NCBI GenBank assembly: GCA_963793245.1
Contig: CAWBZG010000003.1
Coordinates: 186,001-250,000, forward strand
DNA from: CAXBBB01 sp963793245
Lineage (GTDB): Bacteria; Bacteroidota; Rhodothermia; Rhodothermales; BA12
Reading direction: 5' to 3'
Length of the DNA stretch: 64,000 bases
Shown here: positions 44,957 through 53,195 of the stretch, piece by piece
Numbering within the stretch: the first letter of the stretch is position 1
How the letters are laid out: each line of letters starts with the position of its first letter
Notes under the pieces: generated by a model
The model's input: the letters and a program-made list of their open reading frames with translations, nothing else
The model's database searches: none
What the model was told of the DNA's origin: nothing
Made by a program: the position numbers and the translations under genes

Positions 44957-45589
44957 GTCGCGGACGTGTGCTCCATATAGTGCCTGGGTATACTCATCGC
45001 TGTCAATCACTTCGTCGGGGAAGGCGAAGAGCGACTGGACGCCGAGCGTGAAGGCCGTGCGGGAGTTGAAGAAGTAGTCGAAGCCGAGACCGACCTGCGG
45101 GCCGTACGCAACGGTCGTGTTGCCGAGATCGCCCACGCGGTTGAACGTCGTGATCGCCGCTCCTGCGCCGAGTTCGAGGTACGGCGAGAAGTTGCCCGGC
45201 GTTTGGAAGCGCCCAACTAGATAGAAAGGAAACTTGGTCGTGTTCTCGTCGCGCGTGTAGCCGCGACCACCGCCACCCTGTCCACGAGGTTGTCCTAGGT
45301 TAGGGCCAGCCGACGTAGGCAGATCGGTGATGCCGACGCCGAATCCGAGAGCAAATGTCTTGGTGTACTGGTAGCCGATTTCGAGTCCGCCGTAGTAGGG
45401 GATCTTGCTGTCAACCGACCATTCGTCGAAGTCGAAGTCGGGATCGTTGTCACCGTAGTAATTACTGACTCCAACGCGAGGCGTGAAGTAGAGAGTTTCG
45501 GTGGGACGCAGGTCTTGCGCCCACGAGGCGCCTGCCATCAGCAGGGCCAAGAGCAACAGCGCGGTTGCCTTGAAGGGAGAACGGGTCAT
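44005..45589 (-). pseudogene. PKD-repeat/OmpA outer-membrane protein, copy 2, one frameshift
   Basis: From ATG 45589 the signal peptide is identical to copy 1. The barrel part then reads YFTPRVGVSNYYGDNDPDFDFDEW, GYQYTKTFALGFGVGITDLPTSAGP, a Gly-rich loop (QPRGQGGGGRGYTRDENTTK), and FALGVQ-like strands to VRDVAPF. In the AAA run at 44945-44947 one extra base shifts the frame; removing it restores APFDLVSNLSFGLKF, as in copy 1. The remainder has two PKD domains and a C-terminal OmpA domain down to 44005. With a single lesion in a homopolymer this copy may be functional in the organism. Likely cell-wall-anchored surface protein. Confidence 0.85.
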
Positions 45590-45932
45590 GAAATAGCCTC
45601 CTTGAGGAGAAGTTGGGTGGATTCTGATTATCGTGTAGCATCCTGCTCATAGCAGAACGATTCTTAAACTAACTGAACCAAAACCCCGCGAGTTAGCAGA
45701 AATGTGTTACGCATCCCTCGGTCTAGGCGAAGACTTTGTTCGCCTGTTGAGATGTACTCCAGCGGACGAGAGAGACATCAAGGGGTAAAAAGAAGACAGC
45801 TATGCGAAGACATGGTAAGTCTCTGCATAGCTATGGCTTGGATAGTGCCGAATGTCTATGGCATCCGATTCATCATCCACTTCGGTCGTGCGCGTTCGGG
45901 AGAAGCACTCTAGCTAACCGCCCTTGTCCGTC
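45590..45932. other. Intergenic region upstream of copy 2 and downstream of rpsT
   Basis: A 343-bp, relatively AT-rich gap. It holds the promoter region of PKD/OmpA copy 2 on one side and the likely rpsT terminator (45798-45832) on the other. A 69-aa plus-strand ORF at 45704-45913 has no protein-like features and crosses the hairpin, so I do not annotate it. Confidence 0.5.
45798..45832 (-). terminator. Probable rpsT terminator
   Basis: AGCTATGC (45798-45805) pairs with GCATAGCT (45825-45832), with an inner AGAC/GTCT stem. On the minus strand it is followed by GTCTTCTTTTTACCCC. It lies about 100 bp after the rpsT stop. Confidence 0.6.
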
Positions 45933-46184
45933 TTACAGGCTGCTGACACCCTTTTCAAGAGCGCTCTTGTAGTTGGCCGCCTTGTTGGGATGGATGATGC
46001 GCTTGGTAGCAAGCCGGTCCAGGTAGGCCTTGGTTTCGGACAGTAACTCTTGGGCGCGCGTCTGATCCGTTTCGGCTTTGAGCTGCTTGATCAGTGAGCG
46101 CACGCGGCTGCGATGCATGCGGTTGCGATCCCGGCGCTTTTCAGACTGGCGGACGCGCTTGGCGGCGGATTTATGCTGCGGCAT
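45933..46184 (-). CDS. rpsT: 30S ribosomal protein S20
   Basis: An 83-aa basic, helical protein. MPQHKSAAKRVRQSEKRRDRNRMHRSRVRSLIKQL is the canonical S20 start, and the C-terminal part IIHPNKAANYKSALEKGVSSL matches the conserved region that binds 16S rRNA helices. Full length. It is divergent from the LytM peptidase gene, with 162 bp between them that should hold both promoters. Confidence 0.97.
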   Translation of the reverse strand: MPQHKSAAKRVRQSEKRRDRNRMHRSRVRSLIKQLKAETDQTRAQELLSETKAYLDRLATKRIIHPNKAANYKSALEKGVSSL

Positions 46185-46346
46185 GATAAAAAGGGAGTAT
46201 GAGGTATGCGGAGCGCGGTAAACTAAGCGTGCGACTACCTCTGAAGAGAATCAGCTGCGTAGGTTTCACCCGAAAGGCACAACGTCGACTCTGTAATCAG
46301 ATCATGCATCGGCGAAGTTGCGTCCATTACTACTCGCCGATCCCGA

Positions 46347-47183
46347 ATGAAGTCCTTCCTTCTCGACCTCTTCTCTACTGATCCGACTCCGCGCACCGTT
46401 GTCGTGATGGATGACGACAGTACGGGTGCTCCTCGACAGTACCGAGTGACGCCGTCGCAGTTGTTGTACGGAAGCATTGGTGTGGCTCTCGCTTTGGTGG
46501 TGATGACCATTCTGCTCACCATCTTCAGTCCGCTTGAGAGGTTGATGCCGGGCTACGAAGCCAAAGAAGCGCGCGATGTCGCGCAGCGGCAGCAGGTTGC
46601 CCTCGACGCATTGCAAGACTCGTTGCGGTTGCAGCGCGAGTACGTACTCAACCTTCGAGGTCTCATGGGTGGGGTCGGTTCGCCGGTTCAAGCCGGAGCT
46701 GGTGAACCTGTCGACGCTGTGCGTCCGTCGTCGCCGGTGGTTACGCCTTCTGTGGCGGCTTCGTGGGCTGGGAGGAGTGCTCGTAGAGGGAGGGTAGAGG
46801 CTTCGGGGTCGGCGTTTCCGGCGCTCTTTCCTATTCAGGGTGTGCGCACGCGAGGGTTCGATGCGTCGACTGGGCATTTCGCCATCGACATCGCTGCCGA
46901 GGAGGGTTCGGCTGTTCGGGCTATCGAAGGCGGGTTCGTCGTGCTGGCCGATTGGACGCACGAGGGAGGGTATACCATTGCGGTGCAGCATTCCGATGGG
47001 TTCGTTTCGATCTACAAGCACAACAGCAGCCTGCTTCGCAAGTCGGGCGATGCAGTGCAGGCGCGCGACGTGATCGCACTGTCGGGCAATACCGGCGAGG
47101 TGACGACAGGGCCGCATGTCCATCTCGAATTGTGGCGCGACGGTGTGCCGATGGATCCCGAGGCCTTCCTGATGGCGTTGTAG
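46347..47183 (+). CDS. M23/LytM-family peptidase
   Basis: A 278-aa protein with a short cytoplasmic head, one membrane span (residues ~40-65, LLYGSIGVALALVVMTILLTIF), a coiled-coil-like segment (EAKEARDVAQRQQVALDALQDSLRLQREYV), and an M23 endopeptidase domain from ~165. Zinc ligands are in GHFAIDIAA (HxxxD) and HVHLELW (HxH). It should cut peptidoglycan cross-links. The gene lies 42 bp upstream of a bactofilin gene; M23 peptidase-bactofilin pairs are a known arrangement linked to cell shape, so localised wall remodelling is a reasonable inference. Confidence 0.92.
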   Translation: MKSFLLDLFSTDPTPRTVVVMDDDSTGAPRQYRVTPSQLLYGSIGVALALVVMTILLTIFSPLERLMPGYEAKEARDVAQRQQVALDALQDSLRLQREYVLNLRGLMGGVGSPVQAGAGEPVDAVRPSSPVVTPSVAASWAGRSARRGRVEASGSAFPALFPIQGVRTRGFDASTGHFAIDIAAEEGSAVRAIEGGFVVLADWTHEGGYTIAVQHSDGFVSIYKHNSSLLRKSGDAVQARDVIALSGNTGEVTTGPHVHLELWRDGVPMDPEAFLMAL

Positions 47184-47225
47184 CCTTACGCTTTTCTCTT
47201 TACTCTACCCGTAGATCTTCCCGCC

Positions 47226-47699
47226 ATGGCACTCTTCAACGCCGGTTCGTCCGATTCCAACTCCCGCAGCGCGCCTTCTCGCAACGCAGGCCCGAGTACG
47301 CCCAATCAGATCAATATGATCGGAGAGGGGACTGTCCTGGAGGGTACTGTTCGTGCCGACGGGGACCTCAACATCAACGGCAAGGTGATCGGTAAGGTGT
47401 TGGTTAAGGGCAAGGTCGTCGTTGCGCAGAGTGGATCGATCGAGGGAGAGATGGCGGCGACGAGCGCTGACCTTGGCGGTGTGTTCGATGGCACGGCGAC
47501 GGTCGAGGAGCGGCTGACGCTTCGCGGGAATGCCCGAGTGACGGGCACGCTCAATGTGGCTCGGCTGGTGATCGAGGAAGGAGCGGTCTTCGATGGCGAT
47601 GTAGTAATGGGCAAGCGCAAGGTGGCGTCCGGCTCGCTCGACCCGCTGCCCAAGTCGCCTGCTCCGAGTGCATCGGCTTCGGCTGAGAAAGTAGCCTGA
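47226..47699 (+). CDS. Bactofilin
   Basis: A 157-aa bactofilin, a polymer-forming cytoskeletal protein. After a disordered ~28-residue Ser/Asn-rich head, the core NMIGEGTVLEGTVRADGDLNINGKVIGKV ... VVVAQSGSIEGEMAATSADLGGVFDGTATVEERL ... ARVTGTLNVARLVIEEGAVFDGDVVMG shows the short right-handed beta-helix rungs of the family (DUF583). A Ser/Ala/Pro-rich tail follows. It is sandwiched between the LytM peptidase and the ATP synthase genes, with 1 bp to the next start. Expected to form filaments on the membrane and scaffold the upstream peptidase. Confidence 0.95.
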   Translation: MALFNAGSSDSNSRSAPSRNAGPSTPNQINMIGEGTVLEGTVRADGDLNINGKVIGKVLVKGKVVVAQSGSIEGEMAATSADLGGVFDGTATVEERLTLRGNARVTGTLNVARLVIEEGAVFDGDVVMGKRKVASGSLDPLPKSPAPSASASAEKVA

Positions 47700-47700
47700 C

Positions 47701-47973
47701 GTGGCCTCGCCTGACGATCCGCACTGGCTCGAAACGACGCGTGAGAGCGCGGGCTATGCCGGTTTGGGTTGGCAGATAGCTGGAACGTTGGTGATGTTTG
47801 TCGGCATTGGTATCGGGTTGGATTTGTGGTTGGATACGGCGCCCTGGTTTATCCTCGCTGGCGCAGGTGTGGCGATGGCAAGCGTCGTCGCCCAGTTGTG
47901 GCGGGTCAACGCCGAGATGGGGCGGGCGTCAGATCGGAAGCGGGCCGAGCAGAAGGCGCGTCGGGGCGAGTAG
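47701..47973 (+). CDS. AtpZ-like ATP synthase-associated membrane protein
   Basis: A 90-aa protein starting at GTG 1 bp after the bactofilin stop. Two membrane spans (LGWQIAGTLVMFVGIGIGLDLWL and PWFILAGAGVAMASVVAQLWRV) joined by the short turn DTAP match the AtpZ/AtpQ-like family found in front of ATP synthase operons; it is followed by a charged tail. Family members are implicated in assembly or Mg2+ handling of the Fo part. The position at the head of the atp operon supports this. Confidence 0.75.
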   Translation: MASPDDPHWLETTRESAGYAGLGWQIAGTLVMFVGIGIGLDLWLDTAPWFILAGAGVAMASVVAQLWRVNAEMGRASDRKRAEQKARRGE

Positions 47974-48067
47974 CATCCGTTCATCTGCATTTCAATGGGT
48001 CTTGCGGACGTGCTCACGTGGGCGCACGTAGTTTGGCGGTCTTCTACCCATCGTCCCCTCTCGCCGC

Positions 48068-48367
48068 ATGTCCGCACCGCTCTGGGTCAGCATCGTACCT
48101 GCCGTTGGCATTGGCGTGCTGTACGCGTTGCTTGCTGTCGCAACGGCGCTTCGATCTGCCAAGCAGGAGGGTGTCGCGTTCATGGCGACCTTCGTGGGCG
48201 GCATGATGGTGCGGATGGTACTCACGCTCGGGCTGACGGCTCTGGTGCTGTTCGCCTTCACTCCGCCTGCCCCCGTTGCGTTTGCCGTTACGATGGCGGT
48301 GTTCGTGCTGATCGGCATGACGACCGAGACCCTGCTTACGCTTCGCCACCTGCGCCGCGCTTCCTGA
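48068..48367 (+). CDS. AtpI/AtpR-like small membrane protein
   Basis: A 99-aa protein with three to four membrane spans (LWVSIVPAVGIGVLYALLAVAT, GVAFMATFVGGMMVRMVLTLGLTALVLFAF, VAFAVTMAVFVLIGMTTETLLTL). The stop overlaps the atpB start by one base (TGATG), so translation is coupled. Proteins of this size and position (ATP synthase I / AtpR type) help assemble the c-ring. Sequence alone does not separate AtpI from AtpR. Confidence 0.7.
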   Translation: MSAPLWVSIVPAVGIGVLYALLAVATALRSAKQEGVAFMATFVGGMMVRMVLTLGLTALVLFAFTPPAPVAFAVTMAVFVLIGMTTETLLTLRHLRRAS

Positions 48368-49764
48368 TGTTGATTTCTCCCCTTTCGATGATCGCTTCTC
48401 TGATCCGCCGTGCGGCCTTGCTGCTCCTGATGCTGCTCGTTCCGGCGCCCTTGCTCGCCGCTGATGGTGCGGGAGGCGATCCTGACGCCGTTGGGCACTC
48501 GGCAGATGGCAACTACTTCGACTATGGAGTGGGCAAGATTGAGCTTCCGCGCCTCTTCCTGGTGCGTCGCGCCGACGGCTCGTTGGGATTCGATAGCTAC
48601 TGGTCCACCGAAAGCGCGCTGCTGAACGGCAATTACACGCTCGGCCCGATTACGCTCACCGAAGGAAGCCTGGCTCGGTCCGGCGCTACCCTCTTGGGCG
48701 ACGGTGTCACCGACACGGAGGCCGCCGAGACGTTGGTGGCTGGGGCAGACGAGATGACTGAGACGGGTGTTATCAATCGGGCAAGTCCCGAGCAGGTCCG
48801 CGAGATCATCGATGCGCACATGCACTACTACTTCCCTGTTTCCTACGCGGGCGACGGGGAGATTTTGATCGACTTCTCGATCACGCGGCAGTTGCTGTTT
48901 GTCTTCGTCTCCGCGCTGCTTGTGCTCCTGATCGGGCTGAACATGGCCGGTAAGTACAAGAAGGGCATCGGCAGTTCGACGGCTCCGCGTGGTGTATGGC
49001 AGAATATGATTGAGACGATCATCGTCTTCATTCGCGACGACGTGGCGAAGCCTTCCATCGGCGTCAAGTACCGCAAGTATCTGCCCTACTTGCTGAGCGC
49101 GTTCTTTTTCATCCTGATCGGCAACCTGCTCGGCTTGCTTCCGCTCGGCGTGACGGCCACCTCGCACATCATGGTCACGGCGGCGCTGGCGTTCGTGACG
49201 TTTCTCGTCACACAGTTCGCTGGCACGAAAGACTATTGGATGCACATCTTCAACCCGCCGGGCGTGCCGGGCTTCGTCAAGCCGATCCTCGTGCCGATTG
49301 AGTTCGTCGGCCTGTTCACCAAGCCGCTCGCGCTCGCCTTTCGCTTGTTCGGCAACATGGTGTCGGGTCACCTGGTCATCGTGTCGATCATCGGCTTGAT
49401 CTTCATCTTCTCAGCCCGCATCAGCCCGGTCGTCGGCGGCATGGCGGCGCCGGTCGCTATCCTGATTACGATATTCGTCTACCTTCTCAAGATCATGGTG
49501 AGCTTCGTGCAGGCGTACATCTTTACGATGCTGTCGGCGGTGTTCATCGGCATGGCAGCCGAAGAGCATCATCACCACGAGCACGAGTCGGTCGGCGACG
49601 CGGCGGGGCACAACCGTCTTCCGCACGGCGACGGCGCGTTGCGGCAGGGCGAGCATAACCTGTCGGACTATCTTTCGGCCACGCCGAATCACCCCGAGAA
49701 GCAAGGGCACCGCCGTTCCTGCCTGATTCGTACCCGAAAAGTGCGCCGGAGTCGTCACATTTAG
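48367..49764 (+). CDS. atpB: ATP synthase Fo subunit a
   Basis: A 465-aa subunit a, the stator half of the proton path; the common form has about 250-270 residues. The extra length is at both ends: a signal-like N-terminus (LIRRAALLLLMLLVPAPLLA) with a ~150-residue extramembrane region, and a His/Arg-rich tail after IGMAAEEHHHHEHE. The core has VKYRKYLPYLLSAFFFILIGNLLGLLP and the essential Arg in LALAFRLFGNMVSGHLV. Long N-terminal extensions are usual in Bacteroidota AtpB; the ~60-residue tail (…KQGHRRSCLIRTRKVRRSRHI) is odd and may come from a lost stop. Confidence 0.95.
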   Translation: MLISPLSMIASLIRRAALLLLMLLVPAPLLAADGAGGDPDAVGHSADGNYFDYGVGKIELPRLFLVRRADGSLGFDSYWSTESALLNGNYTLGPITLTEGSLARSGATLLGDGVTDTEAAETLVAGADEMTETGVINRASPEQVREIIDAHMHYYFPVSYAGDGEILIDFSITRQLLFVFVSALLVLLIGLNMAGKYKKGIGSSTAPRGVWQNMIETIIVFIRDDVAKPSIGVKYRKYLPYLLSAFFFILIGNLLGLLPLGVTATSHIMVTAALAFVTFLVTQFAGTKDYWMHIFNPPGVPGFVKPILVPIEFVGLFTKPLALAFRLFGNMVSGHLVIVSIIGLIFIFSARISPVVGGMAAPVAILITIFVYLLKIMVSFVQAYIFTMLSAVFIGMAAEEHHHHEHESVGDAAGHNRLPHGDGALRQGEHNLSDYLSATPNHPEKQGHRRSCLIRTRKVRRSRHI

Positions 49765-49851
49765 CGTCTTCTCCACGCCACTCGCAAGCCAACTTCGCCC
49801 TTTGTAGGGCATCTTACTGATCTTCCACACCCCAAACCTCGCTCCACCGAA

Positions 49852-50082
49852 ATGGACAGTACAGCTTTTGCCTTCCTCGCCGCCGGACTCGGCCTCTTAG
49901 GTGCCACCCTCGGTGCCGGAATGGGCATCGGTCGCCTCGCTTCTTCGGCCCTCGAAGGCATCGCCCGCCAGCCCGAAGCCGCCAACGACCTCCGCGGCAC
50001 GGCGATCATCCTCGCGGCCTTCATCGAAGGCGTGGCGATCATCGCGCTCGTGTTCTCGCTGGTGTTCTTCTTCGTCATCTAA
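49852..50082 (+). CDS. atpE: ATP synthase Fo subunit c
   Basis: A 76-aa hairpin protein of the c-ring. Two membrane helices flank the polar loop ARQPEA. The first helix has the GATLGAGMGIG glycine motif that packs the ring, and the second holds the ion-binding Glu59 (AAFIEGVAII). The Glu-Thr/Ser and Tyr ligands of sodium-type c-subunits are absent, so protons are the likely ion. Two hairpins follow the gene before atpF. Confidence 0.97.
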   Translation: MDSTAFAFLAAGLGLLGATLGAGMGIGRLASSALEGIARQPEAANDLRGTAIILAAFIEGVAIIALVFSLVFFFVI

Positions 50083-50094
50083 GACGAACGCCTG

Positions 50095-50160
50095 GCTACC
50101 GCTCGGCCCTGATGGGTCTGGGCGGTAGCGTCCCGCGGGGGATTGCCCCGCACTCTTTTT
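50095..50160 (+). promoter_or_regulatory. Two hairpins between atpE and atpF, the second terminator-like
   Basis: First hairpin: GCTACCGC (50095-50102) with GCGGTAGC (50122-50129). Second: GCGGGG (50135-50140) with CCCCGC (50146-50151), loop GATTG, then ACTC and five T (50156-50160). Together they could protect the atpE message and partly stop transcription, giving more c-subunit than the other subunits. The structures are seen; the effect is inferred. Confidence 0.6.
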
Positions 50161-50215
50161 CAGGCCGACGCGCTCTGCGCCGACGCCGACTCGCCTCCAA
50201 CCCGACTGGCCGACG

Positions 50216-50836
50216 ATGTCGACGCTGCTCTTTACGTTTCCCACCGGAGATGCCCCCGCCCGCCCCGCCTCGCTCGTCGTCGACGCGCCGCAGGTAGCTG
50301 GCGAAGAAGCGCACAGCGTGGAGCTTCCCTACGAGAAGCCGGTCCCTGGTCTGCTTCAGCCCAAGCCAGGCCTGCTGATCTTCACGCTGATCGTGTTCGG
50401 TCTGGTGATGCTGATCTTGCGCAGGTTTGCGTGGGGGCCGATCTCCAAGGCGCTCGAAGATCGCGAGCGTAACATTGAGGACTCGCTCTCGCAGGCCGAG
50501 AAAGCCCTCGCCGAAGCCAAAGCGATTCAGGCCGATAACGAGAAAGCTCGCCGCGCCGCCGAAGCCCAGGCTACGCAGATCCTGCGTGAGGCCCGCGAAG
50601 CCGCCGAGCGCACTGCGACGGACCTGCGCGCCCAAGCCGATCAGCGCATCGCCGAGCGTCTGGCTCAGGCCGAAGCCGACATCGAGCGTCAGAAGCAGTC
50701 CGCCCTGGGCGAGCTTCGCGCCGAAGTCGCTGGCCTCGCGATTACAGCCGCCGAGAAGATTCTCCGCGAAAAGCTCGACGCAACCGAGCAGCGCCGCTTG
50801 GTCGACCAGTTCATCGACACGCTCCCCCGCAACTGA
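50216..50836 (+). CDS. atpF: ATP synthase Fo subunit b
   Basis: A 206-aa peripheral-stalk subunit. A non-conserved N-terminal ~50 residues (MSTLLFTFPTGDAPARPAS) precede the single membrane span (GLLIFTLIVFGLVMLILRRFAW). A long charged helix then forms the stalk (SKALEDRERNIEDSLSQAEKALAEAKAIQ ... IERQKQSALGELRAEVAGLAITAAEKIL), ending VDQFIDTLPRN. It dimerises or pairs with a second b. The N-terminal extension resembles that of other Bacteroidota-type b subunits. Confidence 0.94.
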   Translation: MSTLLFTFPTGDAPARPASLVVDAPQVAGEEAHSVELPYEKPVPGLLQPKPGLLIFTLIVFGLVMLILRRFAWGPISKALEDRERNIEDSLSQAEKALAEAKAIQADNEKARRAAEAQATQILREAREAAERTATDLRAQADQRIAERLAQAEADIERQKQSALGELRAEVAGLAITAAEKILREKLDATEQRRLVDQFIDTLPRN

Positions 50837-50934
50837 GGCATTGCCTCTTTTCTTGGTGAACGGATCGCTTCGCTCGAAGGAGTAGCGCTAGTTGCTCCTG
50901 CCTCCGATCCTCTCCATCACCCTTCGACTGCCGC

Positions 50935-51495
50935 ATGACGACTCCCGTTGCCCGCCGCTACGCCCAGGCGCTCTATGCTCAGGCCGATCAGACCGGCAAG
51001 GTCGCTGCCGTCGACGCGGATATCGAACTGCTGCGCGACACGCTCTCTGGTTCGCCCGATCTGCGTGGCGTTCTGGAAAGCCCGGTCGTCTCGCGCGATA
51101 AGAAGCAGGCGATTCTGACCGCCATCTTTTCGGGAAAGGTCGACAAGCTGATGGATACGTTTCTGTCTCTACTGATCTCCAAGGAGCGCGAAGGCGACAT
51201 CTCTGGCATAGTCGAGGCGTATCAGGCGATGCGCGACGAGCAGCAAAACATCGTCGTCGCCAAGGTGCGCACGGCTAAGGCACTGGCGCCCGACGAATCG
51301 GCCCTGCTACAGAAAGCGCTGGCGGCGCAGTCGGGCGGAAACGTGCGGCTCGAAACCCAGGTCGACGCCGATCTGATCGGTGGCATGATCGTCCGCCTGG
51401 GCGACACGGTCTACGACGGAAGCGTCCGCCACCAGCTGCAGACGCTGCGCGAGCGCTTCGCCCAGCCCGCTGTGTCGACTGTGACCCTCAACTAA
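50935..51495 (+). CDS. atpH: ATP synthase F1 subunit delta
   Basis: A 186-aa OSCP/delta subunit, which joins the F1 head to the b stalk. MTTPVARRYAQALYAQADQTGK is the family N-terminus, and the C-terminal domain includes VAKVRTAKALAPDESALLQKALAAQSGGNVRLETQVDADLIGGMIVRLGDTVYDGSVRHQL. Full length. It sits in the standard F-H-A order. Confidence 0.95.
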   Translation: MTTPVARRYAQALYAQADQTGKVAAVDADIELLRDTLSGSPDLRGVLESPVVSRDKKQAILTAIFSGKVDKLMDTFLSLLISKEREGDISGIVEAYQAMRDEQQNIVVAKVRTAKALAPDESALLQKALAAQSGGNVRLETQVDADLIGGMIVRLGDTVYDGSVRHQLQTLRERFAQPAVSTVTLN

Positions 51496-51532
51496 GTATA
51501 TCTCCGGCTCCGGCCTCTTTTCTCTTCCCGCT

Positions 51533-53152
51533 ATGGCATCCGCAATCCGCCCCGACGAAGTCACCTCGGTCATCCAGCGCGAACTGGGCGGCTTCACGTC
51601 CGAAACCGGCGTCTACGAAGTCGGCACCGTCCTCCAGATCGGCGACGGCATCGCACGTCTCTACGGTCTGTCGAACGTGCAGGCGGGCGAACTGATCGAG
51701 TTTCCCTCGTCCGGCGCGACCGGTATGGTGCTCAACTTGGAAGAAGACAACGTCGGCGCGGTCCTGTTCAACAATGCGGACGAAGTGCGCGAAGGTGACG
51801 AAGCCCGCCGTACGAAGAACATCGCTTCGATCTCGGTCGGCGACGCCATGTTGGGCCGCGTGATCGACCCGCTCGGTCGCCCGATGGACGGCAACGGCCC
51901 CATCGCCGAGCCGGTCTATGAGATGCCGCTCGAACGCAAGGCGCCGGGCGTGATCTTCCGCCAGCCAGTCACCGAGCCGATCCAGACGGGCATCAAGGCC
52001 ATCGATGCCATGATCCCCATCGGACGCGGCCAGCGCGAACTCGTCATCGGCGACCGCCAGACGGGTAAGACGGCGGTCTTGATCGACACGATCATCAACC
52101 AGAAGCGTACGCACGCCAAGGATGCCGAGGGCAACAACGTAGACAAGCCGGTTTTTTGCATCTACGTCGCCATCGGTCAGAAGTCGTCGACGGTCGCCCA
52201 GGTGCGGCGCGCGTTGGAAGAGAACGGCGCGATGGACTACACCGTCATCGTCAACGCTCCCGCCTCGGATCCGGCACCGTTGCAGTTCATCGCTCCGTTT
52301 GCAGGCGCCTGCATCGGCGAGTTCTTCCGCGACACGGGCCGCCACGCGCTCGTCATCTACGACGACCTCTCCAAGCAGGCCGTCGCCTACCGCGAACTGT
52401 CGCTCTTGCTGCGTCGTCCTCCGGGCCGCGAAGCCTACCCCGGCGACGTGTTCTACCTCCACAGCCGTCTGCTCGAGCGCGCTGCCAAGATGATCGCGGA
52501 CGACACAGTCGCGAGCCAGATGAACGACCTGCCCGAAAGCCTGCGTCCGCTCGTCAAAGGCGGCGGATCGCTGACGGCGCTTCCGGTCATCGAAACGCAG
52601 GCCGGTGACGTGTCGGCGTACATCCCGACCAACGTTATCTCGATCACGGACGGTCAGATTTTCCTCGAGTCGAACCTGTTCAACGCAGGCGTCCGCCCGG
52701 CTATCAACGTCGGTATCTCGGTTAGCCGAGTCGGTGGATCGGCGCAGATCAAGGCGATGAAGAAGGTCTCCGGTTCGCTTCGCCTCGACCTGGCGCAGTA
52801 CCGCGAACTCGAAGCGTTCTCCAAGTTCGGATCCGACCTCGATGCCGCTACGCAGCGCCAGCTGACGCGCGGTGCCCGTCTGGTCGAAATCCTGAAGCAG
52901 GGCCAGTACCAGCCGTTCGCCGTCGAAAACCAGGTCGCGATCATCTACGTCGCCACCCAAGGCTTCATCGACGACGTGCCGGTCGATCAGGTGCGTGCGT
53001 TCGAGAAGGAGTTTATCCAGATGCTCGAAGCTCGCCACCCCGAAACACTCGCCACGCTCCGCAAAGGCGCAATGACCGACGAAGCGGCGGCTACGCTCAA
53101 GCAGACCGCCGAAACGCTCGTCTCGCAGATGGCACCCGTCGCCGCGGTCTAA
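51533..53152 (+). CDS. atpA: ATP synthase F1 subunit alpha
   Basis: A 539-aa alpha subunit, the non-catalytic nucleotide-binding subunit of the F1 hexamer. Landmarks: N-terminal VGTVLQIGDGIARLYGLSNVQAGELIEF, Walker A GDRQTGKT, ALVIYDDLSKQAVAYRELSLLLRRPPGREAYPGDVFYLHSRLLERAA, and VGISVSRVGGSAQIKAMKKVSG with the conserved arginine that reaches the catalytic site. No truncation. The beta and epsilon genes (atpD, atpC) are not in this window. Confidence 0.98.
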   Translation: MASAIRPDEVTSVIQRELGGFTSETGVYEVGTVLQIGDGIARLYGLSNVQAGELIEFPSSGATGMVLNLEEDNVGAVLFNNADEVREGDEARRTKNIASISVGDAMLGRVIDPLGRPMDGNGPIAEPVYEMPLERKAPGVIFRQPVTEPIQTGIKAIDAMIPIGRGQRELVIGDRQTGKTAVLIDTIINQKRTHAKDAEGNNVDKPVFCIYVAIGQKSSTVAQVRRALEENGAMDYTVIVNAPASDPAPLQFIAPFAGACIGEFFRDTGRHALVIYDDLSKQAVAYRELSLLLRRPPGREAYPGDVFYLHSRLLERAAKMIADDTVASQMNDLPESLRPLVKGGGSLTALPVIETQAGDVSAYIPTNVISITDGQIFLESNLFNAGVRPAINVGISVSRVGGSAQIKAMKKVSGSLRLDLAQYRELEAFSKFGSDLDAATQRQLTRGARLVEILKQGQYQPFAVENQVAIIYVATQGFIDDVPVDQVRAFEKEFIQMLEARHPETLATLRKGAMTDEAAATLKQTAETLVSQMAPVAAV

Positions 53153-53195
53153 GCTGCGCCTCGTCTTTCCGCTCACCTAGCACGCCCCGCCTCGC

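Noticed and set aside
42209..45051. Long plus-strand frames across the PKD/OmpA pair (413 and 365 aa)
   Set aside because: Antisense shadows; both are Arg/Val/His-rich and simply mirror the duplicated genes.
45704..45913. 69-aa plus-strand ORF between rpsT and PKD/OmpA copy 2
   Set aside because: No protein-like composition, it runs through the probable rpsT terminator hairpin, and it is not linked to any operon.
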